A stretch of DNA of 64,000 nt from Patulibacter minatonensis DSM 18081 (GTDB lineage: Bacteria; Actinomycetota; Thermoleophilia; Solirubrobacterales; Solirubrobacteraceae). Location of the stretch: positions 4,173,859 through 4,237,858 of the forward strand of contig NZ_KI912613.1 of the NCBI RefSeq assembly GCF_000519325.1, written 5' to 3'. The position numbers and the translations under genes are program-made. Position 1 is the stretch's first letter, and every line of letters starts with the position of its first letter. Positions 26,294-33,703 of the stretch are shown piece by piece. The notes below the pieces were generated by a model that did not search any database, was not told the origin of the DNA, and worked only from the letters and a program-made list of their open reading frames with translations.

Positions 26294-27889
26294 CTACCGG
26301 GCCGCCTTCAGCCCGGAGAGCGTGGTGATCCCGTCGGCGTCCTTGATCACGTGGCCCTCGAGATAGCGCTTGAGGACCGGGGTCATCTTCGTCTGCTTCG
26401 CGGTCCTGGGAAGCTCGTCGATCAACGCGTAGAGGCGCGGGCGCTTCCATCGCTCGAGGCGCTCCAGGCACCACGCGTCGAGGATGTCCCGGGCCTCCTC
26501 CTCGCCCACCGAGGTCTTCATGACCACGAACGCGGCCGGTACCTCGCCGAACCGCTCGTGGTCGGCGCCGACGACGCCGGCGTCGTGCACGTCGGGGTGC
26601 GAGAGGAGGATCTCGTCGATCTCCAGCAGCGAGAGCTTCTCACCGCCGGTGTTGATGATGTCGTCCGTGCGCCCACGGATGTAGAGCCAGCCGTCCTGGT
26701 CGCGGTAGGCGTTGTCCCTCGTGTGCAGATAGCCCTCGTCGTCGAACGAGGCCGCCGTGCGCTCGGGGTCGTTGAAGTACCCCGGCGTCACGACGTCGCC
26801 GCGGATGCAGATCTCGCCCTCGACGTCTCCGCCCTCGAGGGTCTCCCCCGTCACCGGGTCGGCGAGCTTGACCTCGCAGAACGTCTTGCTCGGCTTGCCC
26901 GACGCCAGGTCTGGCGGGTCCTCGTCGCCGTAGTAGAGCGACGTGGCCAGGACGCAGACCGGCATGGTCTCGGTCATGCCGTACATGCGGCCGATGCGCA
27001 CGCCCTTCTTCTCGAGCGCTGCGCTGACGTCCGGCGGGATCGGCTCGCCCGAGACGTGGGTGTGCAGCCCGTCGAGGTCCAGCCCGGGCCAGTCGGGGTG
27101 CCGCAGCAGGTCCCGGACCATCGTCGGGATGATGTAGTACATCCAGTTGGGCTTGTGCTCCCGGATGATCCGGACGACGCGGTCGACGTCCCACCCGTCG
27201 GTCCACAGGATCGTGCCACCGACCATCGCGTTGCGGATGCAGTCCGCGATGCCCCCGGAGTGGAACATCGAGATCAGCGACACGTTCTTGGCGTCGCTCC
27301 TCATGCCGGTGAGGAAGATCGAGTTCCAGCAGGAGACGCCGAGCTTGCCGTGCGTGTACATGACGCCCTTGGACGTGCCGCTCGTGCCGCTCGTGAAGTT
27401 GATCGCGGCGAGGTCGGCCTCGGCGCGGGCGACGACGCGGAACTCGTCGGAGGCGGCGTCGAGCAGCTCGCCGATGTTCGGGTAGCGCGGATGCTCGCCC
27501 TCGGTCACGTAGATGCGGCGGATCGACGGCTGGTCCTCGAGCAGCTCCGCCTGCGGCAGGAACTCGGGCGAGACGATGAGGATGCTCGCCTGCGAGCGCT
27601 CCACGTCGTGGACGAACTTCTCCGGCAGGTTCCGGCGGTTCAGGCCGGTGAACGCCCCGCCCGCGCGGATCGCCGCGTAGAAGATCGCCATGTGGCGATG
27701 GTCGTCGTGGAGGATCGTCGCGACGACGTCGTCCTCCTTCAGCCCCGCGTCATCCACCAGCACGTTCGAGAGCCGGTTCGACAGCGCACGGAGCTCGGTG
27801 TAGGTCGCCGAGGTCCCGTTCCCGTTCACCACCGCGGTCTTGTCAGGGTGCTCCCACCACGCACGTTCGAGCCACCAACCAAGGTTCAT
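26294..27889 (-). CDS. Acyl-CoA synthetase (AMP-forming), copy 2
   Basis: The 531-residue adenylate-forming ligase has FTSGTSGTSKGVMYTHG (ATP loop), RMYGMTETMPV, and GWLYIRGRTDDIINTGGEKLSL. It differs from copy 1 mainly in the N-terminal substrate domain while long blocks are identical, so the pair arose by duplication. The ATG at 27889 follows GAGGAGATGACCGG; codons farther upstream overlap the divergent promoter. It is transcribed away from an SDR gene across operator site D (27918-27933), which may serve both. Substrate unknown; an organic acid, possibly aromatic or branched, is likely from context. Confidence 0.9.
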   Translation of the reverse strand: MNLGWWLERAWWEHPDKTAVVNGNGTSATYTELRALSNRLSNVLVDDAGLKEDDVVATILHDDHRHMAIFYAAIRAGGAFTGLNRRNLPEKFVHDVERSQASILIVSPEFLPQAELLEDQPSIRRIYVTEGEHPRYPNIGELLDAASDEFRVVARAEADLAAINFTSGTSGTSKGVMYTHGKLGVSCWNSIFLTGMRSDAKNVSLISMFHSGGIADCIRNAMVGGTILWTDGWDVDRVVRIIREHKPNWMYYIIPTMVRDLLRHPDWPGLDLDGLHTHVSGEPIPPDVSAALEKKGVRIGRMYGMTETMPVCVLATSLYYGDEDPPDLASGKPSKTFCEVKLADPVTGETLEGGDVEGEICIRGDVVTPGYFNDPERTAASFDDEGYLHTRDNAYRDQDGWLYIRGRTDDIINTGGEKLSLLEIDEILLSHPDVHDAGVVGADHERFGEVPAAFVVMKTSVGEEEARDILDAWCLERLERWKRPRLYALIDELPRTAKQTKMTPVLKRYLEGHVIKDADGITTLSGLKAAR

Positions 27890-27917
27890 CCGGTCATCTC
27901 CTCGTTGCCTTCGACGT

Positions 27918-27937
27918 AACCAACCGTATGGTAGCCT
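27918..27937 (+). promoter_or_regulatory. operator (site D) and -10 box of the SDR gene
   Basis: AACCAACCGTATGGTA (27918-27933) is the reverse complement form of the shared operator (TACCATACGGTTGGTT). It runs into TAGCCT (27932-27937), a -10 box ending 7 nt before the GTG at 27945, so the SDR transcript is probably leaderless. Its other side faces the ligase start at 27889. Confidence 0.6.
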
Positions 27938-27944
27938 GATCACC

Positions 27945-28727
27945 GTGTCCAGCGTCACAGACAGGGTCGCACTCGTGACAGGCGCCGGAGGAGGAATCGG
28001 CCGCGCAACCGTCGAGCGTCTCGTGGCGGGCGGGGCGTCGGTCGTGGCGACCGACCTGGAGGCCCCGGCCGGGTTCGACGCTCACGGCGAGCACGTCGTC
28101 GCGATCGCCGCCGACGTGCGGTCCCGGCCCTCGCTCGACGCCGCGGTCGACCGGGCGCGCGAGCGGTTCGGCCGACTCGACATCGTCTCGGCGAACGCCG
28201 GGGTCTTCACGGCGATCGGGAAGACGTGGGAGGTGCCCGAGGAGGACTTCTCTCGGGTGCTCGACATCAACCTCACCGGGACCTTCCGCACGATCCAGGC
28301 GGCCGTGCCCGCGATCCTCGAGGGCGGTCGCGGCGGCTCGATCGTGCTGACCAGCTCGGTCGCCGCGATGGTCGGCGTCCGTCGCACGGCCGCCTACGCG
28401 GTCTCGAAGCACGGACTGTCCGGACTGACGAAGGTCCTCGCGAACGACCTCGGAGCGGACGGCGTGCGGGTGAACTCCGTGCACCCGACGATGGTCGCCA
28501 CGGACATGGTGCACTCGGACGAGATGCTGCGGCGATTGGTGCCCGGAGTCGAGGATCCGCAGGTGGAGGACCTCGAGAGGCTGCAGCGCGGGAGCCACGT
28601 CCTGCAGGTCCCGTGGGTGCAGGCCCTCGACGTCGCCGAGGCCATCCACTTCCTCTGCACCGACGCGGCGCGGCACCTCACCGGCGTCGAACTCCCGGTC
28701 GACGCCGGGTACCTCGTCAAGACCTGA
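27945..28727 (+). CDS. SDR-family oxidoreductase
   Basis: A 260-residue classical SDR with RVALVTGAGGGIGRATVERL (cofactor loop), VVATDLEAPAG, SANAGVFTAIG, catalytic YAVSKHGLSGLTKVLANDL and VNSVHPTMVATDMVHSD. The ATDLEAP acidic residue suggests NAD. Insertion of about 10 residues (VPGVEDPQVEDLERLQ) before the C-terminus is like mycofactocin-linked or (-)-trans-carveol-type SDRs, but no mfa genes are here. GTG 27945 lies directly at the predicted transcript start, and no Shine-Dalgarno is present, in line with leaderless translation. Divergent from ligase copy 2. Confidence 0.88.
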   Translation: MSSVTDRVALVTGAGGGIGRATVERLVAGGASVVATDLEAPAGFDAHGEHVVAIAADVRSRPSLDAAVDRARERFGRLDIVSANAGVFTAIGKTWEVPEEDFSRVLDINLTGTFRTIQAAVPAILEGGRGGSIVLTSSVAAMVGVRRTAAYAVSKHGLSGLTKVLANDLGADGVRVNSVHPTMVATDMVHSDEMLRRLVPGVEDPQVEDLERLQRGSHVLQVPWVQALDVAEAIHFLCTDAARHLTGVELPVDAGYLVKT

Positions 28728-28781
28728 GTCGACGCGCTCGGAGGATCGGACGTCGCCGAAGGCGATCGGTGAGCCCGATGC

Positions 28782-29393
28782 TCAGCTCGCGCGGGGTACG
28801 GGACGTCCGGTGAGCGCCCGGATCGAGAGATCGGTGTAGACCGCGGCCACCTGACGTGGCGAGTCGCGACCGCCGCGTCGAAACCACTCCGGAGTGGCTT
28901 CGAGCGCCCCCAGGACGAGACGGAGCACGTTCTCGGGGTCGATGGCGACAGGTGATCCGTGCTCGTCGGTGGCCTCGCGGACGAGATCGCAGAGGAACAG
29001 CTCGTAGTCGCGCCGGTGCGCGGTCACGCGGGTGCGGAGATCACCTTCCAGGAACCGGAACTCGCGAAAGAGGACCGAAGCGTGCTCGACGTGCTCGAGA
29101 TACCAGGTCGTCTGCGACTCCAGGAACGCCCGTAGGCGCTCGACGGGCGGGGCCTCCAGCCCGCCCACCTCGGCGATGCGCGCCTCCGACGTCTGAAGCG
29201 CGGCATCGAAGATCCAGTCGAGGAGATCGTCCTTGGACGAGATGTAGTGGTAGAGGGATCCCTTGAGCACCCCGACCTCTGACGCGATGTCCCCGATCGA
29301 CGCCGCGGCGAAGCCCTTCTCGCAGAACACACCGATCGCGGCCCCGAGCAGGTCCTCGCGGCGGTCCCGCCGCTCGCGTCGCGCGGTCGCCAC
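28782..29393 (-). CDS. TetR-family regulator (VLKGSLYHY type), paralogue
   Basis: The 203-residue protein has DLLGAAIGVFCEKGFAAASIGDIASEVGVLKGSLYHYISSKDDLL as its DNA-binding domain and a ligand domain ending VLGALEATPEWFRRGG. It parallels the TetR at 18208-18840 over the whole length. GTG 29393 starts one base after the stop of the SDR gene 29395-30153, so TetR, SDR and TetR are one transcript. The recognition helix is nearly identical to that of the paralogue, so both may see related DNA sites. Confidence 0.88.
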   Translation of the reverse strand: MATARRERRDRREDLLGAAIGVFCEKGFAAASIGDIASEVGVLKGSLYHYISSKDDLLDWIFDAALQTSEARIAEVGGLEAPPVERLRAFLESQTTWYLEHVEHASVLFREFRFLEGDLRTRVTAHRRDYELFLCDLVREATDEHGSPVAIDPENVLRLVLGALEATPEWFRRGGRDSPRQVAAVYTDLSIRALTGRPVPRAS

Positions 29394-29394
29394 G

Positions 29395-30153
29395 TCAGGA
29401 CGCCGTGAATCCGCCGTCGACCGTGAGGGTCGCGCCCGTGACGTAGGAACTTGCGTCCGACGCCAGGAAGACGACGGCCGACGCGAGCTCCGCCGGGTCA
29501 CCGAGCCGGCCGATCATGATGCGCCGACTCAGGTGGTCGGCATCGTCGAGGTCGTGCTCGGTCATCTCGGTCTTGAAGAACCCGGGCGCCACCGCGTTGA
29601 CGCGGATTCCGCGGCGCGAGGTCCATTGCCCGGCGAGGTCGCGCGTGAGCCCGACGACCCCGGCCTTGCTCGCCGTGTAGGCGGCCTGCGGGATCCCGCC
29701 CGAGGTGAACGCGAGGACCGACGCGATGTTGACGATCGATGCCCCGGGCTCCATCCGTCGGGCGGCGGCGCAGGCGGTGAAGTGGCTGCCCGACAGGTTG
29801 ACGCGGAGGACCCGCTCGAACTCGTCGGGCTCCTCCTTCAGCGCCGGGGTGACGCGCCCCGTGCCCGCGTTGTTGACGAGGACGTCGAGGCGCCCGAAGG
29901 CGTCGTAGGCCTCGGCCACGACGCGCTCGCAGTCCTCGCGGACGCCGACATCGGCGGGCACGACGTGCGCCCGTCGACCCAGCTCCTCGATCGACGCGGC
30001 CGTCGCCTTCAGGCCGTCCACGCGGCGGGCGGCGAGGACGATATCGGCACCGGCCTCTGCCAGGGTCTGGGCGAGCGTGACGCCCAGACCGGAGGACGCA
30101 CCGGTGACGATCGCCACGCGGCCGTCGAGGCGGAAGCGGTCGATCACGCTCAC
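29395..30153 (-). CDS. SDR-family oxidoreductase between paired TetR genes
   Basis: A 252-residue classical SDR: RVAIVTGASSGLGVTLAQ, VVPADVGVREDCER, LVNNAGTGRVTPALKEEPDEF, catalytic AYTASKAGVVGLTRDLAGQW and VNAVAPGFFKTEM. The start GTG 30153 overlaps the stop of the TetR gene 30150-30752 as GTGA; its own stop is 1 bp before the next TetR start. The arrangement TetR-SDR-TetR makes this a likely target controlled through autoregulation. Compared with the other TetR pair (18208-19433), this SDR is an insertion between the two regulators. Confidence 0.9.
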   Translation of the reverse strand: MSVIDRFRLDGRVAIVTGASSGLGVTLAQTLAEAGADIVLAARRVDGLKATAASIEELGRRAHVVPADVGVREDCERVVAEAYDAFGRLDVLVNNAGTGRVTPALKEEPDEFERVLRVNLSGSHFTACAAARRMEPGASIVNIASVLAFTSGGIPQAAYTASKAGVVGLTRDLAGQWTSRRGIRVNAVAPGFFKTEMTEHDLDDADHLSRRIMIGRLGDPAELASAVVFLASDASSYVTGATLTVDGGFTAS

Positions 30154-30752
30154 GACGGCACCCCCACGATGCGCACGGCGACGTCGGCCGCCTCGGTCGC
30201 GACCTCCTCGGCGGAGGCGCCGTTCTCGACCTTCGCGAACCAGTCCGGGACCCGGTTGACCGCCCCCAGGACGTAGAAGGACGCGTACTTCGGCGCGAGG
30301 TCGGGATCGGCCTCCCCCGCCTCCTGGCACGCGACGACGAGCTCCCGCAGGAAGCGGTCGTAGCCGCGCCGGCGCTCGGCGACGAGCGCTCGGCGATCCG
30401 GGGACGTCAGGGCATCCCACTCGCGGAAGAAGACCGCCACGCGGTCGACGTCGGCGAGGTACCAGAGCACGTGCCGGCGCAGGTATTCGTGCAGCCGCTC
30501 GATGGGCCGGAGGTCGAGGGCGGTGACCTCCTGCATCAGGGCCGCGCTCTGCGCGTGCACCGCGTCCAGGACGTCGAAGAGCAGGTCCTCCTTGGTGGAG
30601 ACGTGCTTGTAGACGCTGGCCTTGCGGATCCCGGCCGCGTCGGCGATCTCCTGCACCGACGTCCCGCCGTAGCCCTTCTTCGCGAAGACGAGCACCGCGG
30701 CGTCGCGCAGGTGCTCTCTACGGGTCTGTTCTGGGACGGGGGCCGTGGTCAC
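30150..30752 (-). CDS. TetR-family regulator (IRKxSVYKHV type), likely autoregulated
   Basis: A 200-residue TetR protein: HLRDAAVLVFAKKGYGGTSVQEIADAAGIRKASVYKHVSTKEDLLF, then IERLHEYLRRHVLWYLAD and FYVLGAVNRVPDWFAKV. GTG 30752 lies 7 nt after a TAGCTT -10 box, so the mRNA is probably leaderless, and operator site E (30775-30790) is placed over the -35 region. That placement over its own promoter makes it the best candidate for the repressor of the seven-site regulon; acyl-CoA or free acid ligands are common for such TetR proteins. Confidence 0.88.
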   Translation of the reverse strand: MTTAPVPEQTRREHLRDAAVLVFAKKGYGGTSVQEIADAAGIRKASVYKHVSTKEDLLFDVLDAVHAQSAALMQEVTALDLRPIERLHEYLRRHVLWYLADVDRVAVFFREWDALTSPDRRALVAERRRGYDRFLRELVVACQEAGEADPDLAPKYASFYVLGAVNRVPDWFAKVENGASAEEVATEAADVAVRIVGVPS

Positions 30753-30758
30753 GCCTCG

Positions 30759-30790
30759 AAGCTACCAGGGGGCGTACCGAACGGTTGGTT
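30759..30790 (-). promoter_or_regulatory. promoter and operator (site E) of the tetR-SDR-tetR operon
   Basis: TACCGAACGGTTGGTT (30775-30790) is followed leftward by a second TACC half-element and the -10 box TAGCTT (30764-30759). About 30 bp here, from the -10 box to the operator end, are almost identical to site F at 33620-33650 before the LuxR gene, apart from one extra G. Confidence 0.62.
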
Positions 30791-30913
30791 TCTTTTGCTC
30801 GGGGCCCCTGGCGGCTTGTCCGACGCGGTGCGACCGTGCGTCCGCCGGGGCCTCAGCATCGGTGCGGGCGGCTGCGGTGCAGCCCCGCCCGGTGCGATGC
30901 GCCGCTGCGCGGA

Positions 30914-32170
30914 TCAGCTGACCGTCCAGGTCGCCGGCAGGTGGCGCATGCTGTTGAAGATGTTCGAGAACCCGACCTTGGGCTCCTGGATCTCGAAGTC
31001 GGGCAGCTGCGTGTAGACCTCGCGCAGCGCGCACTTCAGGAGCTGCCGACCGAGGGCGCTACCGAGGCAGAAGTGGATCCCGCCGCCGCCGAAGGCGAGG
31101 TGCCGGTTCGGCCTGCGGGTGAGATCGAGGGTGAACGGGTCGTCGAAGATCGTGTCGTCGAAGTTCCCGGACTCGTACCAGAGCACGACCTTGTCCCCGG
31201 CCTTGATCTCCGCGCCGCCGAGCGTGCAGTCCTCGCGCGCGGTCCGGCGGAAGTGGATGATCGGCGGGCGCCAGCGCAGGAGCTCCTCGACCGCGTTGTC
31301 GATGCGACCCTCGAAGTCCTCGAGCAGCCAGGCCTTCTGCTCGGGGTGCCGCTGCAGCTCGATCAGGGAGTGCGAGATCGCGTGTCCGGTCGTGTCGTTC
31401 GACGCGCCGGAGAGCAGCACGAAGAACGACGCGATGTCGTGGTCGGTCATCCGCTCGCCCTCGAACTCCGTCTGCACGAGCCACGAGACGACGTCGTCGC
31501 CGGGCTCGACGCGGCGCAGGGCGGCGAGCTCGAGCGCGGTGGCGGCGAGCGTCTGGGCGGCCGAGCCGAACACCTCCATCGGCGTCATCGTCTGCGTGTA
31601 CGCGGGGTCGTTCCACGAGCCGAGCTGATCGGCCGCGTGCACCGTCCTGTCGCGCATCTCGTCGTCGGTGACCCCGACGTAGTGGGCGAAGATGAGGCCC
31701 GGCAGCACCTTCGACAGACGGGTGACCACGTCCGCTGCGCCCTCCGGAGCCATCTCGGCGACGAGGTCGTGGGCGTGCTGCCTGATCCACCCGTCGATCT
31801 TCCGGACGTTCGCGGGGCTGAACGCCGACTGCACGATCCCCCGCAGCTCGGTGTGTCGGGGCTGGTCCTCCACGAGGAACGACAGCGCGCCCTTCACCGT
31901 GGCGACGTCGATGTCCTCCATGAAGACGCCCTGCCCCGACTGGAAGTTCTTGTTCCGGGAGGCTTCGACGATGTCCGCGTGCCGGGTCACGGCCCAGAAC
32001 CCGTAGCGGTTGGCCTCCGGCGGCAGCAGGAGGGACTCCGCCGGCGGGTGCCACGAGACCGGGTCGTTCTCGCGCAGCCACTTGAACGCTGCGAGGCGCT
32101 CGTGGTGCGGGCGCTCCCAGAACGCGAAGGTCTCGATGTCGGTGGGGATCGCGCTCCCGGCGGTGCTCAC
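30914..32170 (-). CDS. Cytochrome P450
   Basis: The 418-residue P450 has the heme loop FGGGGIHFCLGSALG with its cysteine ligand near residue 364, an I-helix LLSGASNDTTGHAISHSL with the oxygen-activating N/D-T-T, and EELLRWRPPIIHFRR where ExxR lies on helix K. Sequence style (AFWERPHHERLAAFKWLREND; NFQSGQGVFMEDID) is that of actinobacterial CYP125/CYP142/CYP124-like lipid or sterol side-chain hydroxylases, though I cannot assign a family. GTG 32170 after GGAGCACCTC. A 222-bp gap separates it from the LuxR gene. No ferredoxin is encoded nearby. Confidence 0.93.
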   Translation of the reverse strand: MSTAGSAIPTDIETFAFWERPHHERLAAFKWLRENDPVSWHPPAESLLLPPEANRYGFWAVTRHADIVEASRNKNFQSGQGVFMEDIDVATVKGALSFLVEDQPRHTELRGIVQSAFSPANVRKIDGWIRQHAHDLVAEMAPEGAADVVTRLSKVLPGLIFAHYVGVTDDEMRDRTVHAADQLGSWNDPAYTQTMTPMEVFGSAAQTLAATALELAALRRVEPGDDVVSWLVQTEFEGERMTDHDIASFFVLLSGASNDTTGHAISHSLIELQRHPEQKAWLLEDFEGRIDNAVEELLRWRPPIIHFRRTAREDCTLGGAEIKAGDKVVLWYESGNFDDTIFDDPFTLDLTRRPNRHLAFGGGGIHFCLGSALGRQLLKCALREVYTQLPDFEIQEPKVGFSNIFNSMRHLPATWTVS

Positions 32171-32392
32171 GAGGTGCTCCGCGGTCGCGCGTGGACGGGG
32201 GCGCTCAGAACCATGGCCCACGGTCCCACGGCACCCTCGCGGCGACAATGGACCGACGGGAGGAACTCGTAGCGACTTCGGGGGGACACCTGCGTCGCGC
32301 ATGTCTTGCCGGACGTCAGGACGAGGCGTCCCGATCGCGGCCCGTGCGGCTCCCGGCGGCCCGGCCCCGGCGACGCCACAGGCCACTCGACC

Positions 32393-33583
32393 CTACGGAC
32401 GGGGCGAGAGGGCCCGGTACCGCGCGACCGCTCCGGCGCGTACCGCGACGCCCAGCTTCCGGAAGAGTCGCGTGGCGTGCGCCTTCACGGTCGCCTCGGC
32501 GATCACGAGCCGCGCGGAGATCTCCGCGTTGGACGCCCCGGTCGCCATGAGGGCCACGATCTGTCGCTCCCGGGCGGTCAGCCCGTCAGCGACCCCGACG
32601 AGGGACGGGTGCTCGTCCCCGCCCTCGGACGCGGCACGGTCGGCGGTCAGCAACAGCCCCTCGGAGAGTGCGCCGTCCATGCGTACGAGCCGCTCGCTGT
32701 CGGCGTCGATCGCGGCGAACGCAGCGGCGGCCCGCCGTGACTGCCGTCCGAGCCGTTCGAGCAGCAGCCCACGCTCGTGGACGACGGCGAGCCCCGAGGC
32801 GAAGCCTGCGAGCCGCGCGCGGTCGTCGGCGGTCACCAGGCCGTCGCGACGCAGGCGGTCGGCGTGCAGCAGGCCGACCGCACGCCCTCCCGACACGACC
32901 GGCGCGACGACGTAGGACGTCGTCCGTGCGACCTGGACCAGGGCCTTGAACGTCTTGGCGCTCTCGGGGGCGTCGGCCACGAGGCCGGAGACGCGACGTC
33001 GAACGAGGTCGGTCTCGACGAGACGCGGGCCGAGCGGGATCCGGGCGGTGGCGACGAACGCGTGGAACGCGGCCGGGTCCGTGTGCTCCACCGCGTGCTC
33101 CGCGATCGCCAGCCGACGCGGGAGCCAGAGTGACCCGTCCACCGAGGAGAGCAGCGTGCGCGCGAAGTCGCATCCGCGGTTGGCCTCGCCCGGGGCACGA
33201 TCGATCACCTGCTGCGGCGGGCACCCGTCGAGCCGGTCCAGCGCCCCGCGCAGGCGGCGGATCTCGGCGATCCGGGCGCGGACCTCGGACTCCTCGTGTT
33301 CCGCCTCGAGCTCGTCGATCTCGCGCAGGAGCTCGCCCGCGGTCGTGAGATCCCGGCGGCTCCACGTCCGGGCGCGCTCGCGAAGACCCTCTTCAAGAGC
33401 CCTCCGGGCGGCCGGCAACGCGTCGGCCCGGCCGCCCGATATCCCGGCGGCCTCCGCCAGCCTCCGAGCCTCGAGGCAGAGCATGCGCGACCGATCGACC
33501 CCGGGCGCCGTTCGGTGGTCACCGGGCGCCGGCCAGGGGTCGGTCGGGCTGTCGAACGGGAGAGCGGAGGTGGTGTCGACCAT
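32393..33583 (-). CDS. LuxR-type regulator with helical/GAF-like sensor
   Basis: The 396-residue protein ends in a LuxR helix-turn-helix: LTARERQIVALMATGASNAEISARLVIAEATVKAHATRLFRKLGV. Residues 60-120 are helical and charged (LLREIDELEAEHEESEVRARIAEIRRLRGALDRL), probably a coiled coil; residues 130-290 look like a GAF domain (RTTSYVVAPVVSGGRAVGLLHADRLRR). Similar proteins sit in acyl-CoA clusters of soil actinobacteria. Its promoter carries operator site F, which makes it a second-tier regulator under the TetR. ATG 33583; likely activator of the P450 or phosphotransferase neighbours (inference). Confidence 0.85.
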   Translation of the reverse strand: MVDTTSALPFDSPTDPWPAPGDHRTAPGVDRSRMLCLEARRLAEAAGISGGRADALPAARRALEEGLRERARTWSRRDLTTAGELLREIDELEAEHEESEVRARIAEIRRLRGALDRLDGCPPQQVIDRAPGEANRGCDFARTLLSSVDGSLWLPRRLAIAEHAVEHTDPAAFHAFVATARIPLGPRLVETDLVRRRVSGLVADAPESAKTFKALVQVARTTSYVVAPVVSGGRAVGLLHADRLRRDGLVTADDRARLAGFASGLAVVHERGLLLERLGRQSRRAAAAFAAIDADSERLVRMDGALSEGLLLTADRAASEGGDEHPSLVGVADGLTARERQIVALMATGASNAEISARLVIAEATVKAHATRLFRKLGVAVRAGAVARYRALSPRP

Positions 33584-33619
33584 CGGACGGTGTCGCGGGC
33601 GTGCTCGCGATCGACCCCG

Positions 33620-33650
33620 ACGCTACCAGGGGCGTACCGACCGGTTGGTT
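33620..33650 (-). promoter_or_regulatory. promoter and operator (site F) of the luxR-type gene
   Basis: TACCGACCGGTTGGTT (33635-33650) precedes, reading leftward, an extra TACC element and TAGCGT (33625-33620) as -10 box. A transcript would start near 33613, giving about 30 nt of leader before the ATG at 33583. The sequence closely copies site E. Confidence 0.62.
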
Positions 33651-33703
33651 CCGTCCTTCGCGCTCCGCCGGCCTGCGCCGGGACCGCCCCACGACCGCCG
33701 ACG

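Noticed and set aside
32167-32214. 15-codon ORF overlapping the P450 start as GTGA
   Set aside because: Any GTG start followed by A creates a TGA in another frame, and this ORF has no Shine-Dalgarno, unlike the one at 37070.
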